Origin: UBA10646 sp046296295
GTDB taxonomy: Bacteria; Bacteroidota; Bacteroidia; Chitinophagales; Chitinophagaceae
DNA: 64,000 nt
NCBI GenBank assembly: GCA_046296295.1
Contig: JBKBLG010000010.1
Span: forward strand, 1-64,000
Reading direction: 5' to 3'
Shown piece after piece: positions 33,337 through 42,206 of the stretch (positions are counted from its first letter, which is position 1; the number at the start of each line of letters is the position of its first letter). The translations under genes and the position numbers were made by a program. The notes beneath the pieces are model-generated. The model saw only the letters and a program-made list of their open reading frames with translations, did no database searches and had not been told where the DNA came from.

Positions 33337-34571
33337 TGTAATGGATTTTTTATAAGTGGTTTGGTATCTAATAAATCCATAGGCGTTAGACTTGGAAATA
33401 CCTTTTCGGCTTTATCCATTAAAGTAGTTATGAGACTTCTAAACATAATACTAGTCGTAGGATTTTTTTCCATGATACTACTGAATAAACTTACAGGCCT
33501 AAATGGAACATCACCAATACCATCTTTATTCAAATCGTATCCTTCATATTTATCCCAATAATTATTTGTAAAAAAGTTTAGTACAGTATTACCATTTGTT
33601 GCTACATCAAAACTGTTCGCTGTGAATGCGTTTTTCATAAGACTAATATCTATGCAATTCGCTTGTAGCTTTAAAGCCCAGCCATTCAAATGAAAAATAT
33701 TTTTAACTAATATAATTCTACTTGTGCCCTCCATAAAAATACCACAAGTATTGTTGCTAAACTTATTACCCTGAATATAACTATCACTTATCTCTTTCAA
33801 TAAAATCCCATACGCCGCATCACCCCAATTGTATGTGAATGTATTACTAAACATGGTAACATATTTAGAAAACATAACAGCAACACCAGCTCCGTTATAG
33901 TTAAAGATATTATTACAATAACTATCATTATTACTGAACATAAAATGTAATCCATAACGAATATTATTACTTGAGATATTTCTCCAAATGATACTATTCG
34001 TTACAAACTCGAAATAGATGCCATCGCGATGACCATTTACTTTATTACCAATAATTTGTAAACTATCACTACGCCAACAATGAATGCCATTACCTGCATC
34101 TTGCTCTCGTAGTATATTACAAGTAAGTATATTATTTTTTATGATTGTACGATTAGCGTATTGTAAATATATTCCAAAAAAAGCTTGACGTATCACATTA
34201 TTTTCTATAACGCAATTGGGCTGATTGTAAATTTTAATTGCTGCCCAATCGTTTATATTTGATCGCCCCACATTGCAAATGTGAAAGCCCTTTATTGAAA
34301 CGCTAGGTGCTTTAACTGAAAAGACTTCGACTTTATGATCTCCATCTACTACAGGAGAGCTTAGTCCAATAAGTGTGAGTGTTTTTGAAATAATAATATT
34401 ACCCTCCTTGTACACTCCAGGATGAACATAAAGCGTATCACCATAACTAGCCGATTGTATCGCTAGTTTTATAGATGGATAAGTACATTGCTTACCAATA
34501 TTTAGTAATCGAGCATAACCGTTTACGCAAGTACAGAAAAAGAAGTATAGTATAATAATAATACGCATCAT
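33333..34571 (-). CDS. nosD: NosD, periplasmic beta-helix maturation protein
   Basis: The 412-residue protein has a signal peptide (IIILYFFFCTCVNGYA) and a right-handed beta-helix with carbohydrate-binding CASH repeats (VIENNVIRQAFFGIYLQYAN, IIKNNILTC, IIGNKVNGHRDGIYFE). It contains NYWDKYEGYDLNKDGIGDVP, typical of NosD. It overlaps nosL and nosF by 4 bp each. Confidence 0.93.
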   Translation of the reverse strand: MMRIIIILYFFFCTCVNGYARLLNIGKQCTYPSIKLAIQSASYGDTLYVHPGVYKEGNIIISKTLTLIGLSSPVVDGDHKVEVFSVKAPSVSIKGFHICNVGRSNINDWAAIKIYNQPNCVIENNVIRQAFFGIYLQYANRTIIKNNILTCNILREQDAGNGIHCWRSDSLQIIGNKVNGHRDGIYFEFVTNSIIWRNISSNNIRYGLHFMFSNNDSYCNNIFNYNGAGVAVMFSKYVTMFSNTFTYNWGDAAYGILLKEISDSYIQGNKFSNNTCGIFMEGTSRIILVKNIFHLNGWALKLQANCIDISLMKNAFTANSFDVATNGNTVLNFFTNNYWDKYEGYDLNKDGIGDVPFRPVSLFSSIMEKNPTTSIMFRSLITTLMDKAEKVFPSLTPMDLLDTKPLIKNPLQ

Positions 34572-35575
34572 TGTAATAATTCACTCGCATTTATAATTGT
34601 ACCTTCATGGGAATTCCGTATTTTATGTAATGCCTCTAAACTTGAAAAAGTAATAATACCACCATTCATAGGTGTTGATATTGTATTACTCTTTAAAAAA
34701 TAGCTATCCTCAAGCGGTATTATTAATGAAACATCATCGTAAGGAACAAAATAAAAAGTAAGGGCTGTGCTATCAATTTCTTTGTGGGCTTTTAGATAGT
34801 GTTGCATACAAATAATATCATCAAACTTGTAACACTTACCTTTTTTAGTAACAAATTGAGCTGCAAATGCAGGATTAGTGATGGTCATTTTGCAATCAGT
34901 ACATTGATCTCTAGCAATATTAAATGGTTGTGGTGAAGTACTGCAACCTGTAATACTTATAAAACAAAATATTAAACTTATAACAGAGAGTGATTTTGAG
35001 TTTATTTTCTTATACATATATATTACACTTATCAATGTGATACAGCCTACAATTATAAAAATCCATCCCCCCACATCAGGAAAAGAATAAGCGCCAAAAT
35101 TTAATAATTGCTTAAAGCCTATTAACGGCGGCTGATATGCCATACCTGGTACAACGATAGCTGCATTCGGATCTAAATTATGACCATAGCGATACTCCCA
35201 CCACCAAAAATCGGCCATGGCAACTACACCAAATACTACAAATATTGTGAATAGCCATAACAAATACTTGTACTTATTTAAAAATGCTACCAATATATAA
35301 CATACCGCAATAGCAATAATAATATATGGAAGTATTTTAAATTCAATAAAATCTGATGCATGTAACGTTTTCATACCAATATAATGGTTTAACCCATTAA
35401 TAATATCTACGTTACCACCCAAACTACTAGCATGTATGGTGAGCATTAGCCCCTCAGGGTACTGTGGCGCCACTAAGTCAATACGCCAAATAGGAACAAA
35501 CAGTACAACAATTAAAGCAATACTACAAATTACTAATAGCCAGCGAATTACAATTGGAATGCCGTTGCTTTTCAT
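34568..35575 (-). CDS. nosL: NosL fused to an N-terminal membrane domain
   Basis: The 335 residues consist of a four-helix membrane domain (1-186) and a NosL copper chaperone (about 211-335, with CTDCKMTITNPAFAAQFVTK and the conserved DD..CM region). The junction, residues 187-211 (MYKKINSKSLSVISL, then ITGC), is itself a complete lipoprotein signal beginning with Met, at 35017. Thus NosL may also be made as a separate lipoprotein from the internal ATG. The usual arrangement in related clusters is two separate genes. NosL delivers copper to NosZ. Confidence 0.85.
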   Translation of the reverse strand: MKSNGIPIVIRWLLVICSIALIVVLFVPIWRIDLVAPQYPEGLMLTIHASSLGGNVDIINGLNHYIGMKTLHASDFIEFKILPYIIIAIAVCYILVAFLNKYKYLLWLFTIFVVFGVVAMADFWWWEYRYGHNLDPNAAIVVPGMAYQPPLIGFKQLLNFGAYSFPDVGGWIFIIVGCITLISVIYMYKKINSKSLSVISLIFCFISITGCSTSPQPFNIARDQCTDCKMTITNPAFAAQFVTKKGKCYKFDDIICMQHYLKAHKEIDSTALTFYFVPYDDVSLIIPLEDSYFLKSNTISTPMNGGIITFSSLEALHKIRNSHEGTIINASELLQ

Positions 35576-35636
35576 ATCATTATCTTTTCAAATGTTAGGT
35601 AGTATTGTATTATTTATACTACCTAACTTGAACTAA

Positions 35637-37625
35637 TTACTTTCTTGCCTCCCCTTGCGGTAAATTTTTTCCAACACTATAAGTAAGAGGCACATTACTA
35701 CCGGCTGGAGAAACCCGTATATATCCCTGCATTTCTTGGTGCAAAGCACTACAAAAATCGGTACAGTACATTGGGAACATACCTACTCTATCTGGCACCC
35801 ATTTTAAAGTAGTAGTTTCACCAGGCATGATAAGCAATTCAGCATTTGCGGCACCTTTAATGGCAAAACCATGTGGCACATCCCAATCTTGTTCGAGATT
35901 GGTAACATGGAAATATACTACATCACCTAGCTTAATACCTTCAATGTTATCAGGTGCAAAATGCGAACGAATAGACGTCATATATACATGTACTTCCTTC
36001 CCATTACGCACTACTTTAGATTCTAGTTCGCCTTTGGCTACATATGGGTGTTTATTATCGTCAATTTTAAATATTTTCAATTGACCATTATTCTTAATTA
36101 AATCAGCAGGAGCAGCTTGGGCATAGTGCGGTTCACCAATCGTTGGAAAATCTAAAATTAGTTGCATCTTATCACCACTTATATCGTACAACTGTGCACT
36201 TTGTGCTAGCTCAGGCCCTGTAGGCAGGTAGCGATCTTTTGTAATTTTATTATAGGCAATCAAGTATTTCGGACTAGGTTTTCTAGTATTCCCCCCAGGA
36301 ATACATAAATGCCCTACTGAATAATATGTTGGCACTCGATCTACAACCTTTAAATCTTTAATATTCCATTTTACAACTTCAGAAGAAACAAAGAAAGATG
36401 TATAAGCATTTCCTTTACCATCAAATTCTGTATGCAAAGGACCTAAGCCAGGTTTTTGAACTTCGCCGTAAAGTGCTGTGTTATAATTTACGATAGGTAT
36501 CCCTTCATATTCACCCTCAAAGGCTTTATCAGCAATAGCCTTTTGTAATTTATCAAAGCTAAATACTGGTATTAGAGCAGCTAGCTTTCCGCTGCCAACA
36601 ATGTATTCACCAGTTGGATCTACATCACAGCCATGTGGCGATTTAGGACAAGGTATCATGTAACAGATATCTTTCAACTCAGTAACATCTAACACTGTTA
36701 CTTCTGTTTTAATAGTAGATGTTGCAGAATGAGTATTTTCATTGTAGATGTTATGAGCATACTTTACACTTACTTTTTTACCCTTACCTGCCTTAACATA
36801 AGCCTCTGCTTTTTTCCAGTTCACAGCCATAATAAAGTCCTTATCTTTCTGAGAAGCATTTACTTCTAATAAAGTATTAGCTTGTTCGCTGTTATAACAA
36901 CTAAAGAAAAACCAACCATGACTTTTCGCTCTGCCGCAACGTGCCAAGTCGAAATTCACTCCGGGTGTTTTTAACTGAAAAGCTATTTTCATTTCACCGC
37001 TCTTAGCATCTACGCTAACGAAACTAATATGACCTTTAAAATTTTGCTTGTACGTATTGATTGGAACATCACCATTGGCATCATCAGAAGGCACGCTAAA
37101 ACGAGTACCTGCAACAATGTACTCACTGTTTTCTGTTCCAAAAGGCGAACTGTGATTACCACCACTATTTGGCAACTCTATAATTTCAGCTGTTCTAAAT
37201 GTTTTTAAATCTATACGAGCTAATCTTGGTGTATTATTCGCATTAGCAAAAATCCACTTCCCATTAATTTCACCATTTGTTTGAGAAAGTTCTGTATGAT
37301 GCAAATCATCCCAAGGTATAAACCCATGTGAGGTATTAAGCATGGCTTTAGTTTCTTCACTATAGCCATATCCTTTTTCGGGATCAACTGAAAATACCGG
37401 AACTACACGCAATAATCTACCACTAGGCAACCCATATACACTCATTTGTCCACTGAACCCACCTGAAACAAAGTTGTAGTATTCATCATGCTTACCCGGT
37501 GCTACATAAGCTTTCTCAGCAGCATCACCACTAATAGCACTTTGTGCATTTTTGGGCTTGCAACTATGTATCGTACTTAATACCACCACACTTAATGCAA
37601 GGACTGATAAAAAATTAGGTTTCAT
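35637..37625 (-). CDS. nosZ: NosZ, clade II nitrous oxide reductase
   Basis: The 662-residue enzyme begins with a lipoprotein-type signal (MKPNFLSVLALSV, Cys22) and no twin-arginine motif, as in clade II (Sec-exported) NosZ. The beta-propeller has conserved copper-binding His stretches (DDLHHTEL, PHGCDVDPTGEY, GPLHTEFDGKGNAYTS). The C-terminal cupredoxin has the full CuA site: YCTDFCSALHQEM with Cys621, Cys625, His629 and Met632. It reduces N2O to N2 in the periplasm. Its C-terminus (NLPQGEARK) coincides with a dispersed-motif copy. Confidence 0.96.
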   Translation of the reverse strand: MKPNFLSVLALSVVVLSTIHSCKPKNAQSAISGDAAEKAYVAPGKHDEYYNFVSGGFSGQMSVYGLPSGRLLRVVPVFSVDPEKGYGYSEETKAMLNTSHGFIPWDDLHHTELSQTNGEINGKWIFANANNTPRLARIDLKTFRTAEIIELPNSGGNHSSPFGTENSEYIVAGTRFSVPSDDANGDVPINTYKQNFKGHISFVSVDAKSGEMKIAFQLKTPGVNFDLARCGRAKSHGWFFFSCYNSEQANTLLEVNASQKDKDFIMAVNWKKAEAYVKAGKGKKVSVKYAHNIYNENTHSATSTIKTEVTVLDVTELKDICYMIPCPKSPHGCDVDPTGEYIVGSGKLAALIPVFSFDKLQKAIADKAFEGEYEGIPIVNYNTALYGEVQKPGLGPLHTEFDGKGNAYTSFFVSSEVVKWNIKDLKVVDRVPTYYSVGHLCIPGGNTRKPSPKYLIAYNKITKDRYLPTGPELAQSAQLYDISGDKMQLILDFPTIGEPHYAQAAPADLIKNNGQLKIFKIDDNKHPYVAKGELESKVVRNGKEVHVYMTSIRSHFAPDNIEGIKLGDVVYFHVTNLEQDWDVPHGFAIKGAANAELLIMPGETTTLKWVPDRVGMFPMYCTDFCSALHQEMQGYIRVSPAGSNVPLTYSVGKNLPQGEARK

Positions 37626-37655
37626 ACTATTGTATTTTTAAAAATATTAATATTG

Positions 37656-38129
37656 TTACTTACTATCGTTCTTACGCATGAACTCGTATAACGATTTAGC
37701 CTCTTTATCGGACAAGTTTTGATTCGGCATTCGAACTAAACAGAGTTCGAGTTGCGCTTGTGCTTCCGGATCTTTATTGAGCATAACTTCTGTATTCGTA
37801 ATAAAATTCAAAATCCATGCAGCAGTTCTACGCTTAGTAACATCTTTCCAACCAGGTCCAACTAATTTTTCATTAGATAACTTGTGACAACTGCTGCACT
37901 TCACATTATATACCTTATTACCTTCTTCTGCTAAGCTTACATCTAAAGTTTCAGGAACTGTTACATCTGTATATCTGCCCTCTCCTCTTTTGGCATCATA
38001 GCTTGGGTTTTCAGCAGGTGCAGTATTTGCTGGCTCGTTAATAGTTTCTACATTAGTAGGCTTTCCATTTTGGTTACCACAAGCCACTAGTAATTGTAGT
38101 GCAAGTAGTATTAGGCTAAATTGTTTCAT
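37656..38129 (-). CDS. Lipid-anchored cytochrome c of the nos cluster
   Basis: The 157-residue protein has a lipobox (LLVACG, Cys17), a linker and a class I cytochrome c domain with CSSCH (Cys78, Cys81, His82) and a Met ligand in LVRMPNQNLSD. It is the first gene of the leftward nos operon, 30 bp before nosZ, and should pass electrons to the NosZ CuA site. Confidence 0.92.
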   Translation of the reverse strand: MKQFSLILLALQLLVACGNQNGKPTNVETINEPANTAPAENPSYDAKRGEGRYTDVTVPETLDVSLAEEGNKVYNVKCSSCHKLSNEKLVGPGWKDVTKRRTAAWILNFITNTEVMLNKDPEAQAQLELCLVRMPNQNLSDKEAKSLYEFMRKNDSK

Positions 38130-38271
38130 TGCTTCAGGTTTTTTAACACCACAAGATTACTTGAGCTATCATCCACCTATTATGCGTATAATCATAAAAG
38201 CATTAAGTAAGTGATATATCATTTACCGTAAGGTCACAGAACCATCTACAGATAAGCCTTTCAACCCAATC

Positions 38272-38285
38272 CTGATATATATCAG
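38272..38285. promoter_or_regulatory. FNR-like palindrome CTGAT-ATAT-ATCAG
   Basis: A perfect inverted repeat with the 5-4-5 spacing of Fnr/Dnr boxes. It lies in the divergent region between the nos operon (38129) and the Crp/Fnr gene (38379). Confidence 0.55.
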
Positions 38286-38378
38286 TAACCGCCACAACTT
38301 AAAATCATAATATGGATACAAAACCTCTTTTAGCTTGCAATAGTGTGTATGATTTTTACACTTACGTAAATAAATGCT

Positions 38379-39059
38379 ATGATACCAGAAGAAGTACTAC
38401 TTACATGGGGCGCTACTTATAAGCAACTGTCACCTGGTGAAATCATTTTTACAGAAGGAAGCCAATGCAACTTCTATTATCAAATTGTGAGTGGTGAAGT
38501 AAAATGGTATAATATTAACGACGAAGGCAGAGCTTGTATTCAAATGTTACTTACCAACAACGAATGCTTTGGTGAGCTGCCTTTATTCGACGATGGGCCT
38601 TACGCAGCTAGTGCTGCAGCAGAAACAAATGTCACGCTACTGAGACTACATAAAAATACTTTCAGAAAATTACTTACCGATGATGCTCAACTAAGTTTAA
38701 AATTCTCAGTATTACTAGCACAGCGATTACGCTATAAATTTTTAATGCATAAGGAAATGGCATGCCATGAGCCTGAAAAGCGTATTAATGCATTACTTTC
38801 TTACCTCAGGAACAATAAAAAAAATATCTGCTGCTTTTGTAACCAAATAAAACTCACAAGACAGCAAATTGCTGATTTAACAGGCTTACGTGTTGAAACA
38901 GTGATTCGCTGCATGCGCAACATGCACGAACGTGGCGATATTTTTATAGAACGTGGTAAGGTGTACTTGACTAACCCACATTTATTACCAACCTCTATTA
39001 CAGCGGCTACTACCACTTGTAATTTCAAAATCGTTCAATCTAGACAGGTATTGGTGTGA
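38379..39059 (+). CDS. Crp/Fnr-family regulator beside the nos cluster
   Basis: The 226-residue protein has an N-terminal effector-binding barrel (about 10-120), a long helix (LSLKFSVLLAQRLRYKFLMH) and a helix-turn-helix with LTRQQIADLTGLRVETVIRCMRNM. There is a CCFCNQ motif before the helix-turn-helix, but no Fnr-type N-terminal cluster. It faces the nos operon, with an Fnr-like palindrome between them, so control of nos genes by NO, oxygen or N2O-related conditions is likely. ACTTACGTAAAT precedes its start (38360-38371). Confidence 0.88.
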   Translation: MIPEEVLLTWGATYKQLSPGEIIFTEGSQCNFYYQIVSGEVKWYNINDEGRACIQMLLTNNECFGELPLFDDGPYAASAAAETNVTLLRLHKNTFRKLLTDDAQLSLKFSVLLAQRLRYKFLMHKEMACHEPEKRINALLSYLRNNKKNICCFCNQIKLTRQQIADLTGLRVETVIRCMRNMHERGDIFIERGKVYLTNPHLLPTSITAATTTCNFKIVQSRQVLV

Positions 39060-39155
39060 TATTTTCAAGAATTATCAAGTGGGTTTGTATTGCAATCTGT
39101 AAAGCCTTTACATTTACCGAAAGCTTAGTTTTTTAACAACGAATACCCTTTTCAA

Positions 39156-40214
39156 ATGGCAAAAAAAATTCTTGTAACCGGCGGCTGTGGCTTTATTGGC
39201 TCGCATACCGTGGTTGATTTAATGCAAGCTGGCTTCGAAGTAATTTCTATCGATGATAACAGTCGTAGCACTACTTACTTACTCGATGGCATAGAAAAAA
39301 TAACCGGCAAAAAACTTAAAAATTATACCGTTGATTTAAAAAATTATGATGAAACCCGTGCTGTGTTTGAAGAAAACACCGATATAGATGGCGTAATACA
39401 TTTTGCTGCTTATAAGGCAGTTGGCGAAAGTGTTGCAGAGCCTATTTTGTATTACGAGAATAATATGTTTGGCCTTATTAATCTGCTAAAGTGTATCAAA
39501 GAATTCAACATCAACAATTTTGTATTTAGCAGTAGTTGTACAGTGTATGGCAACCCCGATGCAATACCTGTTACCGAAGCAAGCCCAACCAAGCCGGCAG
39601 AAAGCCCTTACGGTGCAACCAAGCAAATGGGCGAACGTATTATTCAAGATTTTTCGGCTGCTATCGGCACTAAATGTATTTTGCTACGTTACTTCAACCC
39701 CGTTGGAGCACATCCAAGCAATCATATTGGTGAATTACCGCTAGGCAAGCCACAGAATTTAGTGCCCGCTATTACCCAAACAGCCATCGGAAAAATACCG
39801 ATGATGTATGTGCATGGCAACGACTATCCTACTCGTGATGGTAGTTGCGTACGTGATTATATTCATGTGTGCGATATTGCCACAGCACACACACAAGCGG
39901 TGCAATATTTAATAGATAATCGCAACGAAGAGCGTTGTGAAATTTTTAACCTTGGTACAGGTAATGGTGTAACAGTGTTAGAAGCTATTGAAGCTTTTGA
40001 AACGGTTAGTGGTGTTAAACTAAACTACCAAGTAGGGCCACGCCGCCCAGGCGATGTTATTGCGATTTATGCCAATAACGATCGGAGTGTGCAAGTATTG
40101 AAATGGGAAATTAAGTATAACCTGCATGATATGATGCGAACTGCTTGGGCATGGGAGCAAAAAATTCAGCAAGATGAAGCTTTGATGAAGAGGCAGAATT
40201 CAAGCCTCAACTAA
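39156..40214 (+). CDS. galE: UDP-glucose 4-epimerase
   Basis: The 352-residue protein has the NAD-binding TGGCGFIGSHTVVDL, the catalytic region FSSSCTVYGNP and SPYGATKQMGE (Tyr-x3-Lys), LRYFNPVGAHPS and the C-terminal RRPGDVIAIYAN. All are typical of GalE of full length. It interconverts UDP-glucose and UDP-galactose for envelope sugars. Convergent with rpoN over a shared palindrome terminator. Confidence 0.93.
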   Translation: MAKKILVTGGCGFIGSHTVVDLMQAGFEVISIDDNSRSTTYLLDGIEKITGKKLKNYTVDLKNYDETRAVFEENTDIDGVIHFAAYKAVGESVAEPILYYENNMFGLINLLKCIKEFNINNFVFSSSCTVYGNPDAIPVTEASPTKPAESPYGATKQMGERIIQDFSAAIGTKCILLRYFNPVGAHPSNHIGELPLGKPQNLVPAITQTAIGKIPMMYVHGNDYPTRDGSCVRDYIHVCDIATAHTQAVQYLIDNRNEERCEIFNLGTGNGVTVLEAIEAFETVSGVKLNYQVGPRRPGDVIAIYANNDRSVQVLKWEIKYNLHDMMRTAWAWEQKIQQDEALMKRQNSSLN

Positions 40215-40233
40215 TTAGCACATATCTTACGGC

Positions 40234-40269
40234 AAATAGGGATGCAGTATGCATACTGCATCCCTATTT
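40234..40269. terminator. Perfect 36-bp palindrome, bidirectional terminator galE/rpoN
   Basis: Two perfect 18-bp arms (core AATAGGGATGCAGTATG). The left end overlaps a dispersed-motif variant (40225-40237), so that the motif leads straight into the hairpin. Confidence 0.8.
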
Positions 40270-40280
40270 TAATGCAATTA

Positions 40281-41792
40281 TTACTGTAATTCTTTACGCA
40301 ATCTTGCCACCGGAATATTCAACTGTTCTCTGTATTTAGCAACTGTTCTGCGAGCAATATTGTAACCTTTCTCTTTCAGTATTTCAGTAAGGCGCTCATC
40401 GCTTAGCGGATTTTTTTTAGATTCTTGTTCAATAACCTCACTCAAAATTTTCTTTACTTCTCGTGTGCTTACATCTTCGCCATTTTCGGTAGATAAGCTT
40501 TCACTAAAGAAAAACTTTAATCGATAAGTTCCGAACTCTGTTTGTACAAATTTGCTATTAACCACCCTACTCACAGTGCTAATATCTAAGCCGGTTCGTT
40601 CTGCAATATTCTTTAGAATCATGGGGCGGAGTGTGGTTTCATCGCCAGTTAAAAAGAAAGCCTCTTGATATTGCATAATAGCGTACATAGTGCTAAACAA
40701 GGTTTGCTGCCTTTGCTTAATCATATCTATGAACCACTTGGCACTGTCTATTTTTTGTTTGATAAATAGTACTGCTTCTTTTTGTCGTTTATCTTTCTTG
40801 CTGCCCTTTTCATAATCGCGTAGCATTTCTTTGTAGCCTTCGCTTATTCGTAAATCAGGAGCGTTGCGTGTATTCAATGTAAGTTCTAGCTTACCACCAT
40901 TATTGTATATGAAAAAGTCGGGCACTACATACGATTGGGCATTATTGAATTCGCCAATATTACCGCCTGGCTTGGGGTTAAGCTTTATAATGGTATGAAT
41001 AACATCTTTTAATTGTTCATCGGTTAAGCCTATAGAACGCTGAATTTTTTCGTAATGCTTTTTAGTAAACTCATCGAAGTATTTATCTAAAACAACAATA
41101 GCCTTTGATACATTCTTCCCAGCATTCATCAAACGACGTAATTGTATAAGTAGGCATTCTTGCAGGTTGCGGGCACAAATGCCTGGCGGGTCAAATTTTT
41201 GTATACTGGCAATGAGTGATTCTACTTCTTCTACTGTTGTTTCAATATTTTGCCGAAAGGCCAAATCGTCTACAATACTTTCTGTTTCTCTACGCAGGTA
41301 ACCATCATCATCAATGCTGCCTACTATTTGTTCTGCTATTTTATACTTACGCTCATCTAAATCGAGCATATCCAATTGGTTCTGTAGTAATTCGTGAAAG
41401 CTTTGCTCTGCTCGAACAGGTATTACATCTTTATCTTCAAGTTCGGGGTAGTTGTCGTCGCGAGTTTTGTAAGCAGCAATATCGTCGTCGTCATCGCCAA
41501 TGTATTCGCTAAAGTCAACAGTTTCTATATCATTGGAGATATCCTCGTTACCTTCATCATCAAAAGAAGCTTCATCGTTACTCATATCATCTGCACTACT
41601 AAACTCACCGTTCATATCATCGTCTGCATCGTGCTCGTCGCTAGCCATTTCAAGTGCCGGATTTTCTTCTAATTCATCTTTTATACGTTCTTCGAGGTTA
41701 GCCGTAGGAATTTGCAGCAACTTCATCAACTGAATTTGCTGCGGCGATAATTTTTGTAATAGCTTTTGTTGTAATGATTGGCTTAACGACAT
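40281..41792 (-). CDS. rpoN: RNA polymerase sigma-54 factor
   Basis: The 503-residue protein has the N-terminal glutamine-rich activator-interacting region (LQQKLLQKLSPQQIQLMKLL), an acidic linker (about 55-110), the core-binding domain (SFHELLQNQLDMLDL, GICARNLQECLLIQL) and a C-terminal helix-turn-helix. The RpoN box is present as ARRTVAKYREQL. Directs transcription from -24/-12 promoters with enhancer-binding activators, none of which is encoded in this window. Confidence 0.95.
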   Translation of the reverse strand: MSLSQSLQQKLLQKLSPQQIQLMKLLQIPTANLEERIKDELEENPALEMASDEHDADDDMNGEFSSADDMSNDEASFDDEGNEDISNDIETVDFSEYIGDDDDDIAAYKTRDDNYPELEDKDVIPVRAEQSFHELLQNQLDMLDLDERKYKIAEQIVGSIDDDGYLRRETESIVDDLAFRQNIETTVEEVESLIASIQKFDPPGICARNLQECLLIQLRRLMNAGKNVSKAIVVLDKYFDEFTKKHYEKIQRSIGLTDEQLKDVIHTIIKLNPKPGGNIGEFNNAQSYVVPDFFIYNNGGKLELTLNTRNAPDLRISEGYKEMLRDYEKGSKKDKRQKEAVLFIKQKIDSAKWFIDMIKQRQQTLFSTMYAIMQYQEAFFLTGDETTLRPMILKNIAERTGLDISTVSRVVNSKFVQTEFGTYRLKFFFSESLSTENGEDVSTREVKKILSEVIEQESKKNPLSDERLTEILKEKGYNIARRTVAKYREQLNIPVARLRKELQ

Positions 41793-41871
41793 ATAGCTCT
41801 TCTCTTAGTCTTATCTTCAAATGGTGTTACGTGGTACTAATATTGGTAAATTTATAGACTAAACTTCTGGG

Positions 41872-42195
41872 ATGTATCAAACACTTATCATTTTTAGCAT
41901 TTTGGCAGGATTTTTGGAGAGCTCGGCCCAATCTACCGCTCCAGCTTCCCCATTTACCGTAAGGTTATACTCAATAACGCCCTTACGGGCAAATGACAGC
42001 ACTTTATACAAAGTAGCAACAAATAATTTCACACGTGTAGCGAGCGTCTATTTTCAACCACAACAACAACCCTTTTTTTGCAAGAAAGAGTGGTTACTTG
42101 AAAAGAAAACACACATCAATATTAAGCTAAGAATGGGAAGTGTAGAACAATGCAATTATCTTGAAGGCAAAACACCGTTTCAACCTAAGCCATAA
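41872..42195 (+). CDS. Small secreted protein of unknown function
   Basis: The 107-residue product has a likely signal peptide (MYQTLIIFSILAGFLESSAQ). The mature part is short, with two cysteines (FFCKKEW, EQCNYLEG), and matches no family I know. Two dispersed-motif copies lie in its first 40 codons (41952-41964 and 41981-41994). It ends 11 bp before the hybrid kinase gene and is probably co-transcribed with it. Confidence 0.6.
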   Translation: MYQTLIIFSILAGFLESSAQSTAPASPFTVRLYSITPLRANDSTLYKVATNNFTRVASVYFQPQQQPFFCKKEWLLEKKTHINIKLRMGSVEQCNYLEGKTPFQPKP

Positions 42196-42206
42196 CCGCT
42201 GCCATC

